Positions 19,646 through 28,144 of a DNA stretch of 64,000 nt are shown here, piece by piece. The stretch covers positions 590,011 through 654,010 of the forward strand of contig NZ_KB910516.1 of the NCBI RefSeq assembly GCF_000372825.1, read 5' to 3'. Origin of the DNA: Methylobacterium sp. 77. GTDB taxonomy: Bacteria; Pseudomonadota; Alphaproteobacteria; Rhizobiales; Beijerinckiaceae. The notes under the pieces are model-generated. The model was not told the DNA's origin and did no database searches. It was given only the letters and a program-made list of their open reading frames with translations. A program made the translations under genes and the position numbers. How positions within the stretch are numbered: the first letter of the stretch is position 1; each line of letters begins with the position of its first letter.

Positions 19646-21244
19646 TCACAGCCCGGCCGAGCCGCCGTCGGAGCGCGGATCGTGGACCGCCTCGATCCGG
19701 CCGTTGCCGGGATGACGGATCAGCATGCCGGCATGGCCCAGCGAATCGATATAGGCGCCGCCGAGTTCCTCGATCTCGTGGCCCATCGCGCGAAGCTCGG
19801 CGATGCAGGACGGGTCGAACCGGTCCTCCACCTTCACGCTCAGCGATTCCGCGCCCCAGGTCCGGCCATAGAGCAGGCGCGGCGCATCGACGGCATCCGC
19901 CGGGCTCATCCCGTAATCGGCGTAGCGGGCGAAGATCTGGGCCTGGAACTGGGGCTGCCCGTCGCCGCCCATGCTGCCGTAGGACATCACGCGCCCGTCG
20001 TCGAAAGCGGCCAATCCGGGGATCAGGGTGTGGAACGGCCGGCGCCCCGGCTCCAGCGGATTGACCGCGCCCTTGTCGAGGGAGAACGAGGTGCCGCGGT
20101 TCTGCCAATGGATGCCGGTCTTCGGCAGGACGATTCCCGAGCCGTATTCCCAGTAGATCGACTGGATGTAGGAGACGGCGAGCCCGTCCTTGTCGATGGC
20201 GCCCATCCAGACCGTGTCGCCGTCGCCCGGTCCCTTGAGCGGCACGGAGGCGGCGCGGCGCATGTCGATCCGAGCCGCCTCGCGGTCGAGGCGCTCCGAG
20301 GTCAGGAAACTCGCCGGATCGACGCTCAACCGGTCGTAGTCGGTCACGGTGCGGTCGCGGATGGCGAAGGCGCGCTTCGTCGCCTCGATCAGCCCGTGAT
20401 ACTGCGCCGTGCTCTCCGGCCGGGAGATTGTCAGCCGGTCGAAGATTCCGAGGATGATCAGCGCCGCGAGGCCCTGGGTCGGCGGCGGGAAGTTGTAGAT
20501 CGTCGCGTCGCGACGGCGCAGAGACAGGGCCTCGCGCTCTCGCGGCGCATAGGCTTCGAGGTCGGCCCGCGTCACCGGAGAGCCGAGGCGGTCGAGATCG
20601 GCGGCGATCTCGCGGCCGAGGTCGCCCCGGTAGAAATCGTCGAGCCCGGCATGGGCCAGCTGTTCGAGCGTATCGGCCAGGGCCGGCAGGCGGCGCACGG
20701 CGCCGGCGGCGTAAGGCTTGCCCCCGTCGAGGAAGGTCTGCGCGAATCCGGGCTGGTCGTGCAGCGTATCGATCTCCTTCGGCACATAACGCGCCTCGGA
20801 GGGCGAGACCGCGCAGCCCTGTCGTGCATGGCGGATCGCATCCGACAGCAGCGTCTCCAGGGGGAGCCGTCCGCCGAGCGCCTTGGCGAGGTCGAGGGCC
20901 AGGCGCCAGCCGCCGATGGCGCCGGCCACGGTCAGCGCCGCATCCGGCCCTCGGGAGGGAATCGTCTCATGGCCCTGACTGCGATAACGGCCGACCGTGG
21001 CGAGGCTGCCGGCCGGACCGCACGCCTCGATGCCGCGCACGCGACCACCCGGTTCGCGCACCAGCCAGAAACCGTCGCCGCCAATTCCATTCATGTGCGG
21101 GTAGACGACGGCGATGGTCGCCGCCATCGCCGCCATCGCCTCGATGGCATTGCCCCCTTGCGCCAACACGATCTGTCCAGCGCTCGCGGCCAGATGATGA
21201 GGCGCGGCGACGGCGGCGGAGGAATAGACGGGGGTTTCGGGCAT
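19646..21244 (-). CDS. Gamma-glutamyltransferase-family Ntn hydrolase, HpxW/YwrD-like
   Basis: Self-cleaving Ntn-hydrolase of the GGT superfamily, 532 residues from ATG 21244. The predicted nucleophile is T344 in GDTVWMGAIDKDGLAVSYIQ, the new N-terminus after autocleavage. SIYWEYGSGIVLPKTG and WQNRGTSFSLDKGAVNPLEP, then GRRPFHTLIPG, match the YwrD/HpxW (oxamate amidohydrolase) branch better than classical GGT. The N-terminus APHHLAASAGQIVLAQGGNA is typical for the superfamily. No signal peptide is evident, which also fits a cytoplasmic HpxW-like enzyme. The frame extends upstream, but MPETPVYS is the family-like start. Confidence 0.85.
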   Translation of the reverse strand: MPETPVYSSAAVAAPHHLAASAGQIVLAQGGNAIEAMAAMAATIAVVYPHMNGIGGDGFWLVREPGGRVRGIEACGPAGSLATVGRYRSQGHETIPSRGPDAALTVAGAIGGWRLALDLAKALGGRLPLETLLSDAIRHARQGCAVSPSEARYVPKEIDTLHDQPGFAQTFLDGGKPYAAGAVRRLPALADTLEQLAHAGLDDFYRGDLGREIAADLDRLGSPVTRADLEAYAPREREALSLRRRDATIYNFPPPTQGLAALIILGIFDRLTISRPESTAQYHGLIEATKRAFAIRDRTVTDYDRLSVDPASFLTSERLDREAARIDMRRAASVPLKGPGDGDTVWMGAIDKDGLAVSYIQSIYWEYGSGIVLPKTGIHWQNRGTSFSLDKGAVNPLEPGRRPFHTLIPGLAAFDDGRVMSYGSMGGDGQPQFQAQIFARYADYGMSPADAVDAPRLLYGRTWGAESLSVKVEDRFDPSCIAELRAMGHEIEELGGAYIDSLGHAGMLIRHPGNGRIEAVHDPRSDGGSAGL

Positions 21245-21431
21245 CGGGAACTCGGTGTGAGGGATCGCTGCGAGGATAATGTATTTTTGCGGCGGGTCGA
21301 CCGCGGCATTCCCCTGCAGGAACCAGTCGCAGGGCATTGCGGCAACGTCGATTTCGGCGCGGGAAGCGCACCCTCGGCGGAGGTGGCGCACGCGGCTTCT
21401 AACGAGGCGATCACCCGATTCGTATTAATTT

Positions 21432-21449
21432 CGCCACACTGTTGTGGCG
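21432..21449 (+). promoter_or_regulatory. Perfect palindrome just upstream of ntrY
   Basis: CGCCACA and TGTGGCG form 7-bp perfect arms around a CTGT loop, ending 12 bp before the chosen ntrY ATG. It could be an operator or an RNA hairpin in the leader. The alternative GTG start (21444) would lie inside the right arm, which argues for ATG 21462. Confidence 0.5.
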
Positions 21450-21461
21450 ACGCATCAGGCC

Positions 21462-23783
21462 ATGGCGTGGCTTCGACGTTCCAGAAAATCGGCCGCCGAG
21501 GGAGACGACGTCTCCCTGCAGGGCGAGACTGAACCGCATTCCAACCGGGCCGCTCCGCGCGGGCCGGGCTGGGTCGGCGCGCTCGTCGTCTGCACGGCGC
21601 TCGTCTCGGCCATCGCGACCTTCCTGATCCTCGCCGGCGTGATCCGTGTGACGCCGACGCCGACGATCGGCCTGACGCTGCTCGGCATCAACGTCTTCCT
21701 GGTCCTCGGCCTCTTCGTCATCATCGCCTGGGAGGCGCGGGTCTTCCTGCATGCGCGCCGGGCCAATGCGGCGGTGGCGCGCCTGCATACCCGCATCGTC
21801 GGCCTGTTCAGCCTGATCGCGATCCTGCCCACCGTCCTGCTCGCCGTCGTCGCGGCGGTGACGATCGATCGAGGCCTGTCGCTGGGCTTCACCGACCGCG
21901 TTCGCGACGTGGTGCTGAAATCGGTCGAGGTGGCCGACGCCTACCAGGAGAACCAGTGCCAGTCGCTGGCCCGCGAAATCCGCATCCTCACCGACGACCT
22001 CACCCGGGCACGGCCGAATTTCGACGTGAACCGGGAATGGTTCGAGAACTTCCTGACCACCCGGGCGACCGCGCTCGGCCTGCCCGTCGCCGAGATCATG
22101 CGCGGGCCGAACGAGCTCGTGGCACGGGCTAAGATCGACGTCCTGAAAGAGCGCCGGCTGCCCTCTGCCGCCGCCTTCGAGGAAGCGGCCAAATCCAACG
22201 AGACGATCTGCCTGAGGCCGAGCGAGGGACGGATCTTCGCCGCCCTGCTGCGGATGCCCGCCTATGACGGGGCCGTGCTGCTGGTGCAGCGCGAGGTGAG
22301 CCAGCTCGCCGTCGACTTCCCCGGCGTCTCGCGGGCGGCGGCGGCGGAATACCTCACCTACGATTCGCTCAAGCGCTCGATCCAGATCAGCTTCGCCTCG
22401 ATCTTCGTGCTGATCGCCCTGATCGCGCTGCTCTCGGCGGTCTGGTTCGGGCTCAACTTTGCCAACCGGTTCGTGGCGCCGATCCGAAGGCTGATCAACG
22501 CGGCCGATCAGGTCGCCTCGGGCAATTTCTACGCCCAGGTCCCGGCCCGGAAGAGCGACGGCGATCTCGCCCATCTCGGCGAGAGCTTCAATAAGATGAC
22601 CCAGGAGCTGCGCCGCCAGCATGACGGGCTGACGGCCGCGAGCGACCTCATCGACCGCCGCCGCCGATTCACCGAAGCCGTCCTGTCCGGGGTCTCGCCC
22701 GGCGTCCTCGGCGTCGATGCGGCGGGCATCGTCACCATCGCCAATCCTTCGGTCGAACGGACCCTCGGTCTCGCGGCGGATGCCATCGTCGGTAAGCCCC
22801 TGGTCCAGGCGGTGCCCGAACTCCAGGCCATCCTTCCCGAGGGCGGGGAGGGGCGCCTCCGCGCCCTGCAGCAGCAGATCCAGCTGACCCGCGACGGACG
22901 CGAGCGCACCGTCACCGTGCGCGTCACCAGCGAGCAGGCCCAGGGCGGTGCCCGTGGCTTCGTGGTGACCCTCGACGACATCACCGACCTCGTCTCGGCC
23001 CAGCGGACCTCGGCCTGGGCCGACGTGGCGCGCCGCATCGCCCACGAGATCAAGAACCCGCTGACCCCGATCCAGCTCTCGGCCGAGCGCATCCGGCGCA
23101 AGTACGGAAAGGTGATCGTCGCGGACAAGGACGTGTTCGACCAGTGCACGGCGACGATCATCCGCCAGGTCGACGAAATCAAGCGCATGGTCGACGAGTT
23201 CTCGTCCTTCGCGCGGATGCCCAAACCCGCGATCGCCCGGAACGACCTCAGCGAGATCGCCAAGCAGAACCTGTTCATGATGCGGGTGGCGCATCCCGAC
23301 ATGGATTTCGGCTTCACCGAGGCCGGTCAGGACCGCCTTCATGCCGCCTTCGACATCCGGCTCCTGTCGCAGGCGATCACCAACATCCTCAAGAATGCCG
23401 TGGAGGCCGTCTCGGCCGTGCCCGAAGCCGAGCTCGGCAAGGGCAGGGTCGATCTGCGCCTCCTCGTCGAGGACGGCTTCGCGGTGATCGAGATCACCGA
23501 CAACGGCAAAGGCTTTCCGTTGGAGGGGCGCCAGCGGCTGCTCGAGCCCTATATGACCACGCGCGAGGGTGGCACCGGGCTCGGGCTCGCCATCGTCAGC
23601 AAGGTCCTCGAAGAGCATGGCGGGGGCATCGAACTGAACGACAATCCCGACGGTCGGGGCGGTCGCGTGCGGATGCGCGTGCCGCTCGACACCCAGGAAA
23701 AGACGCCGGAGGGTCGCCCCTCCGCACAGGCCGAGAAGGCTGCCGCACCGACGGCGCCCCCAATCGCGGAGATGACGTCATGA
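21462..23783 (+). CDS. ntrY: Membrane sensor histidine kinase NtrY
   Basis: Membrane-bound sensor kinase of the NtrYX pair, linked in alphaproteobacteria to nitrogen, redox and envelope control. The 773-residue protein has three or four N-terminal membrane helices (WVGALVVCTALVSAIATFLI; GLTLLGINVFLVLGLFVIIA; IVGLFSLIAILPTVLLAVVA). A periplasmic domain and a further helix (about 315-335) come next. HAMP, PAS (SGVSPGVLGVDAAGIVTIAN), the H-box [20 protein letters not shown] and the ATPase ITDNGKGFPLEGRQ complete it. Its stop overlaps the ntrX start (ATGA). It is separated from ntrC by 4.3 kb of opposite-strand genes and so needs its own promoter. Confidence 0.94.
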   Translation: MAWLRRSRKSAAEGDDVSLQGETEPHSNRAAPRGPGWVGALVVCTALVSAIATFLILAGVIRVTPTPTIGLTLLGINVFLVLGLFVIIAWEARVFLHARRANAAVARLHTRIVGLFSLIAILPTVLLAVVAAVTIDRGLSLGFTDRVRDVVLKSVEVADAYQENQCQSLAREIRILTDDLTRARPNFDVNREWFENFLTTRATALGLPVAEIMRGPNELVARAKIDVLKERRLPSAAAFEEAAKSNETICLRPSEGRIFAALLRMPAYDGAVLLVQREVSQLAVDFPGVSRAAAAEYLTYDSLKRSIQISFASIFVLIALIALLSAVWFGLNFANRFVAPIRRLINAADQVASGNFYAQVPARKSDGDLAHLGESFNKMTQELRRQHDGLTAASDLIDRRRRFTEAVLSGVSPGVLGVDAAGIVTIANPSVERTLGLAADAIVGKPLVQAVPELQAILPEGGEGRLRALQQQIQLTRDGRERTVTVRVTSEQAQGGARGFVVTLDDITDLVSAQRTSAWADVARRIAHEIKNPLTPIQLSAERIRRKYGKVIVADKDVFDQCTATIIRQVDEIKRMVDEFSSFARMPKPAIARNDLSEIAKQNLFMMRVAHPDMDFGFTEAGQDRLHAAFDIRLLSQAITNILKNAVEAVSAVPEAELGKGRVDLRLLVEDGFAVIEITDNGKGFPLEGRQRLLEPYMTTREGGTGLGLAIVSKVLEEHGGGIELNDNPDGRGGRVRMRVPLDTQEKTPEGRPSAQAEKAAAPTAPPIAEMTS

Positions 23784-25150
23784 GCGCCGATATCCTGATC
23801 GTCGACGACGAGGCCGACATCCGCGACCTCGTCGCCGGTATCCTCGACGACGAAGGCCACCGCACCCGCACGGCCGGGGGCTCCGACGAGGCGCTGGCCG
23901 CCATCGAGGCGCGCCGGCCCCACCTCGTTTTCCTCGACATCTGGCTCCAGGGCTCGCGCCTCGATGGATTGCAGGTGCTCGACCAGATCAAGATCGGGCA
24001 TCCCGACCTGCCGGTGGTGATGATCTCGGGCCACGGCAACATCGAGACGGCGGTGGCGGCCATCAAGGCCGGCGCCTACGACTTCATCGAGAAGCCGTTC
24101 AAGGCGGACAGGCTCATCCTGGTCGCCGAGCGCGCCCTCGAAGCCTCCCGCCTCAAGCGCGAGGTACGCGACCTGAAGGCGCGGTCCGGCCAGGCGAGCC
24201 GGCTCGTCGGCGGGTCCGTGGCGGTCAACCAGTTGCGCCAGACGGTAGAGCGGGTCGCCCCGACCAATGCCCGCGTGATGATCCTCGGCGCGCCGGGATC
24301 GGGCAAGGAACTCTCTGCGCGGACCCTCCACGGATCGTCAGCCCGTGCCAGCGGCCCCTTCGTCGTCATCAACGCGGCGATGATCACGCCGGAAACGATG
24401 GAGGCGGAACTGTTCGGCGTCGAAGCCGGGGAGGGTCGTGCCCGCCGGGTCGGTGCGCTCGAGGAGGCCCATGGCGGCTCCCTCTACATCGACGAGATCG
24501 CGGACATGCCGCGCGAGACCCAGAATCGCATCCTGCGGGTGCTGGTGGATCAGAACTTCCAGCGCGTCGGCGGCACGACGCGCGTGCATGTGGACGTGCG
24601 CATCATCTCCTCCTCGTCGCGCGACCTCGCCGAGGAAATCGCTGCCGGCCGCTTCCGCGAGGACCTGTTCCACCGCCTCTCGGTGGTGCCGATCCGGGTG
24701 CCGTCCCTGTCCGAGCGGCGCGAGGACGTGCCGGAACTGATCACCTTCTTCATGGAGCAGATCTCGGCCGCGACCGGCCTCGCCCGCAGGCGCATCGCGG
24801 AGGACGCCATGGCGGTCCTGCAATCGCATGACTGGCCCGGCAACATCCGTCAGCTGCGCAACAACGTCGAGCGGCTGATGATCCTCACCCATGCCGATCC
24901 GGAGCAGGAGGTGACCTCCGAAATGCTGCCCACGGAGATCGGCGCGCTCGTTCCGACGACGCCGAACGGCGCGGGTGGCGAGAAGCTGATGAGCCTCGCC
25001 TTGCGTGAAGCGCGGGAAATCTTCGAGCGCGAGTATCTGATCGCGCAGATTGCACGATTCTCCGGAAACATTTCGCGGACCGCCGAGTTCATCGGCATGG
25101 AACGGTCGGCACTGCACCGCAAGTTGAAGTCGCTCGGCATCGGACCTTGA
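23780..25150 (+). CDS. ntrX: Response regulator NtrX
   Basis: Response regulator partner of NtrY, 456 residues. The receiver has the phosphoacceptor in LVFLDIWLQGSRLDG and K in DFIEKPFKADRL. An AAA+ domain follows with Walker A GAPGSGKE and GGSLYIDEIADMP, then a C-terminal Fis-type HTH (SGNISRTAEFIGMERSALHR). The GAFTGA sigma-54 loop is replaced by GVEAGEGRARRVGALEEA, as in other alphaproteobacterial NtrX proteins. It therefore probably does not activate sigma-54 promoters in the standard way. It is translationally coupled to ntrY through an ATGA overlap. Confidence 0.95.
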   Translation: MSADILIVDDEADIRDLVAGILDDEGHRTRTAGGSDEALAAIEARRPHLVFLDIWLQGSRLDGLQVLDQIKIGHPDLPVVMISGHGNIETAVAAIKAGAYDFIEKPFKADRLILVAERALEASRLKREVRDLKARSGQASRLVGGSVAVNQLRQTVERVAPTNARVMILGAPGSGKELSARTLHGSSARASGPFVVINAAMITPETMEAELFGVEAGEGRARRVGALEEAHGGSLYIDEIADMPRETQNRILRVLVDQNFQRVGGTTRVHVDVRIISSSSRDLAEEIAAGRFREDLFHRLSVVPIRVPSLSERREDVPELITFFMEQISAATGLARRRIAEDAMAVLQSHDWPGNIRQLRNNVERLMILTHADPEQEVTSEMLPTEIGALVPTTPNGAGGEKLMSLALREAREIFEREYLIAQIARFSGNISRTAEFIGMERSALHRKLKSLGIGP

Positions 25151-25172
25151 TGGACGATGCGTCTGCGTCCCC

Positions 25173-25201
25173 TTGCATGTAGACGACAATGACCGTGTAA
25201 T
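25173..25201 (+). promoter_or_regulatory. Candidate sigma-70 promoter for hfq
   Basis: TTGCAT and TGTAAT hexamers separated by 17 bp, about 100 bp upstream of the hfq ATG, in the 150-bp gap after ntrX. A short CCGGT-TTC-ACCGG hairpin lies between promoter and gene. Prediction from consensus only. Confidence 0.35.
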
Positions 25202-25300
25202 AGCCGAGGTTGTCCGGTTTCACCGGGCGATCGGACATTCGAACCGACAAGAACCCGTCAGTCACGGCGGGCATCAGGTTTGCAAGAAGGATTAATAAAA

Positions 25301-25555
25301 ATGGCGGGCGAACGCGCTCAGAATCTGCAGGACACGTTTCTCAACCATGTCCGCAAGAACAAGATCCCGCTCACGATCTTCCTCGTCAATGGCGTCAAAC
25401 TTCAGGGCGTCGTGACGTGGTTCGACAACTTTTGCGTTCTTCTACGCCGCGACGGCCATTCGCAACTCGTCTACAAGCACGCCATCTCGACCATCATGCC
25501 CGGACATCCGGTCCAGTTGTTCGAACCGGACGAGACGGCGCCCGAGAAGGCGTGA
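25301..25555 (+). CDS. hfq: RNA chaperone Hfq
   Basis: Hexameric Sm-like RNA chaperone that pairs small RNAs with mRNAs. The 84-residue protein carries Sm1 ([40 protein letters not shown]) and Sm2 ([10 protein letters not shown]), with the distal and rim residues conserved. The start ATG 25301 follows AAGGA at about 10 bases. The short acidic C-terminal tail is normal for alphaproteobacteria. It is upstream of hflX in the usual order. Confidence 0.97.
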   Translation: MAGERAQNLQDTFLNHVRKNKIPLTIFLVNGVKLQGVVTWFDNFCVLLRRDGHSQLVYKHAISTIMPGHPVQLFEPDETAPEKA

Positions 25556-25698
25556 GGCAGCGTCGCTAGTCTCCGCATGACGAAACGTCACCGTCCATCA
25601 GACGCCGAAGAACGGCTGAAGATCGAACACTGCCCTTGTTTGACGTCGGTAAAAGCCCATTCTCCGGATATTCAGGGGACAGGGTCGAACCACACTTC

Positions 25699-27108
25699 AT
25701 GACGCAAATGACAACGCCGGGCGAAGCCCGGCTCCAGGCAATGGCCGCTCCCGAGGGTGAGATCGCGGCTGCGACCCATACGCTGGTGATCGGTCCCTAT
25801 CTCACGCGTGCCGCCGCCCCCAAAGCGAGCGGGGCACCGGTCCTCGTCACACGCTCCAGCGACGCGAGAATCGACGAGGCGGCAGGCCTCGCCGCCGCGA
25901 TCGAGCTGGACGTGATCGAAGCGATCATCGCACCGGTCTCGCGCATCCGGCCCTCCACCTATCTCGGCAAGGGCCGCGTCGAGGAACTCGCCGGACGGAT
26001 CAAGGCCGAGGAGATCGGCCTCGTCGTGATGGATTGCGCCCTCTCTCCGGTGCAGCAGCGCAACCTGGAAAAGGCCTTCGGCTGCAAGGTCATCGACCGC
26101 ACCGGTCTCATTCTCGAAATCTTCGGCCGGCGAGCCTCGACACGCGAGGGCACGCTGCAGGTCGAGCACGCCCATCTCGCCTACCAGAGAAGCCGGCTCG
26201 TGCGGTCCTGGACCCATCTCGAACGCCAGCGCGGCGGCTTCGGCTTCCTCGGCGGCCCCGGCGAGACGCAGATCGAGGCCGATCGCCGGATGATCCAGGA
26301 GCGGATGACCAAGATCGAGCGCGAGCTCGACAGCGTGACCCGCACCCGCGGCCTGCATCGCGAGAGCCGCGCGCGGGTGCCGTACCCGATCGTGGCGCTC
26401 GTCGGCTACACCAATGCCGGCAAGTCGACGCTGTTCAATGCCCTGACCAAGGCGGAGGTGATGGCCAAGGACATGCTGTTCGCCACCCTCGACCCGACGG
26501 CGCGGGCGACGAAGCTGCCGCACGGCGAGACGGTGATCCTGTCGGACACGGTGGGCTTCATCTCGGAGCTGCCGACCGCGCTCATCGCCGCCTTCCGCGC
26601 CACGCTCGAGGACGTGATCGAGGCCGATATCCTGCTTCATGTCCGCGACGTCAGCCACGTCGATTCGGAAGCGCAGGCGGAGGATGTCGGCGACGTGCTG
26701 CGGGAACTCGGCATCGAGACGACGGCGGAGCGAATCATCGAGGTCTGGAACAAGGCCGATCTGCTCGATGATTCGGAGCGCACCCGCCTGCTCAACCTGA
26801 GCGCCCAGGGACGAAGCGACCGGGACAGCGATGTGCCGATCCTGGTCTCGGCCCTGACCGGGGAAGGCTTGGCGGCCTTGTCGGGACGAATCGAGGCGCG
26901 AATCGCCAAGCGGCGCTCGACCTTCGCGGTGACCCTGGCGCCCGAAGACGGCGCGGCACTGAACTGGCTCTACGAAAACGCGGAAGTGCTGGACCGTCGC
27001 GCCGAGGAGGAGGGCACCATCCACCTCGCCATCCGCGTGGCGCCCGAGAAGGAGCCGCGCTTCCTCAACCGTTTCTCCAGCGCGCGAAAGCTGAGCCGGG
27101 CGGAGTAG
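25699..27108 (+). CDS. hflX: GTPase HflX
   Basis: Ribosome-associated GTPase that splits stalled 70S ribosomes under stress. The 469-residue protein has the HflX N-terminal domain ([39 protein letters not shown]) with the [19 protein letters not shown] linker. The G domain has G1 [15 protein letters not shown]3 [13 protein letters not shown] and G4 NKAD. Several in-frame starts exist (TTG 25636, ATG 25699, ATG 25741); 25699 is chosen as the first ATG. It lies downstream of hfq, as in many proteobacteria. Confidence 0.93.
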   Translation: MTQMTTPGEARLQAMAAPEGEIAAATHTLVIGPYLTRAAAPKASGAPVLVTRSSDARIDEAAGLAAAIELDVIEAIIAPVSRIRPSTYLGKGRVEELAGRIKAEEIGLVVMDCALSPVQQRNLEKAFGCKVIDRTGLILEIFGRRASTREGTLQVEHAHLAYQRSRLVRSWTHLERQRGGFGFLGGPGETQIEADRRMIQERMTKIERELDSVTRTRGLHRESRARVPYPIVALVGYTNAGKSTLFNALTKAEVMAKDMLFATLDPTARATKLPHGETVILSDTVGFISELPTALIAAFRATLEDVIEADILLHVRDVSHVDSEAQAEDVGDVLRELGIETTAERIIEVWNKADLLDDSERTRLLNLSAQGRSDRDSDVPILVSALTGEGLAALSGRIEARIAKRRSTFAVTLAPEDGAALNWLYENAEVLDRRAEEEGTIHLAIRVAPEKEPRFLNRFSSARKLSRAE

Positions 27109-27134
27109 CGGAGCGCATCCGCCGGTCCGGACGT

Positions 27135-27163
27135 AAAAAAGCCCGGCTCCTGAAGGGCCGGGG
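27135..27163 (-). terminator. Rho-independent terminator of the fasciclin gene
   Basis: Read on the minus strand: a CCCGGC/GCCGGG stem with a short loop, followed directly by CTTTTTT. It lies about 70 bp beyond the fasciclin stop. It may also act on hflX from the other side, though the T-tract faces the minus strand. Confidence 0.85.
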
Positions 27164-27234
27164 GTGAAGTTTCGGGTCTGAAACCGCTCCGAAGGGTGGA
27201 TGGCACTCTTCGGAGTCGGCAGGAGCGACGTGGC

Positions 27235-27813
27235 TTACGGCTGCAGCACGCTGTTGATGACGTGGATCACGCCGTTCGACTGCATCACGTTGGCGATGGT
27301 CACCTTGGCGGTGTTGCCCTTGGTGTCGGTCAGGTACACGGCCTTGCCCTTGGTCTGAACCACGAGCGGCGTGCCCTGCACGGTCTTGATCTGGCCTTCA
27401 CCGCCACCGTCCTTGGCGATCTTCATGAGGTCCTTGGCGGTCAGGGTGCCGGGGACGACGTGGTAGGTCAGGATCGAGGTGAGGGTCGCCTTGTTCTCGG
27501 GCTTCACCAGGGTCTCGACGGTGCCGGCCGGCAGCTTGGCGAAGGCGGCGTTGGTGGGCGCGAAGACGGTGAACGGGCCGGCGCTGGCCAGGGTGTCGAC
27601 GAGGCCGGCGGCCTTCACGGCGGCGACGAGGGTGGTGTGGTCCTTCGAATTGACCGCGTTCTCGACGATGTTCTTGGAGGCATACATCGGAGCGCCGCCG
27701 ACCATCGGGTTCTTGGCGAGCGCGGCCACCGGGAAGGCGGCGCCCATGGAGAAGGCGAGCGCGACGGCGGCGATCGTGGAAGCCATGGGGCGACGGGCGT
27801 GAGCGTTGGTCAT
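27235..27813 (-). CDS. Fasciclin (FAS1) domain secreted protein
   Basis: Secreted or periplasmic protein of 192 residues with a signal peptide (MASTIAAVALAFSMGAAFPV, then AALA) and a single FAS1 domain. The domain has the H1 motif TVFAPTNAAFAKLP and the C-terminal H2-like ANVMQSNGVIHVINSVLQP; YHVVPGTLTAKDL lies between. FAS1 proteins mediate adhesion or cell-surface interactions. The molecular role of single-domain bacterial versions is unclear. The ribosome-binding site AAGAGGAAA can be paired by an upstream TTTCCTCTT, suggesting translational control. A rho-independent terminator follows the gene. Confidence 0.9.
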   Translation of the reverse strand: MTNAHARRPMASTIAAVALAFSMGAAFPVAALAKNPMVGGAPMYASKNIVENAVNSKDHTTLVAAVKAAGLVDTLASAGPFTVFAPTNAAFAKLPAGTVETLVKPENKATLTSILTYHVVPGTLTAKDLMKIAKDGGGEGQIKTVQGTPLVVQTKGKAVYLTDTKGNTAKVTIANVMQSNGVIHVINSVLQP

Positions 27814-27819
27814 GGAGCG

Positions 27820-27884
27820 TTTCCTCTTGGACTGATGCCCCTTCGAGGGGGGTCATCGCTCGTTACGGAGCGCGGAAGAGGAAA
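27820..27884 (-). promoter_or_regulatory. Leader structure that can mask the fasciclin ribosome-binding site
   Basis: On the minus strand TTTCCTCTT (27884-27876) is perfectly complementary to AAGAGGAAA (27828-27820), which contains the Shine-Dalgarno sequence located 7-8 bases before the ATG. The 47 bases between contain a second stem (GATG-CCCC with GGGG-ATC, one mismatch). The pairing is read directly; its regulatory role is inference. Confidence 0.55.
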
Positions 27885-27954
27885 GTTTCGGAAGAGCTGG
27901 AAAAAGTCGCGGTGAGCCGGTGGATCGCGCCGTTCGAGCCGCCGGCGGGGCCGG

Positions 27955-28000
27955 GACGACTTGCTGCTCCGATGACGACTTGCTGCTCCGATGACGACTC
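27955..28000. repeat. 19-bp tandem repeat (2.4 copies)
   Basis: Unit GACGACTTGCTGCTCCGAT at 27955-27973 and 27974-27992, then a partial third copy GACGACT. It lies in the gap upstream of the fasciclin gene and downstream of the beta-barrel gene. No function is evident. Confidence 0.85.
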
Positions 28001-28047
28001 GCGCCCGATCCCATCGACGAGCCACGGACATCGACGACCAGGCAAAC

Positions 28048-28084
28048 GAAAGCCCGTCCGACCAGAAGGTCGGGCGGGCTTTCG
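28048..28084 (-). terminator. Terminator hairpin of the beta-barrel gene
   Basis: Long hairpin with arms CGAAAGCCCGTCCGACC and GGTCGGGCGGGCTTTCG (one mismatch) and an AGAA loop, 61 bp after the minus-strand stop. The flanks have only short T-runs, so it may work in either direction. Confidence 0.7.
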
Positions 28085-28144
28085 CGATTTGCGTAGCGGC
28101 GAGGATGAACCTCGCCGCATGGCTCGTGATCAGTACGTCTCTGA

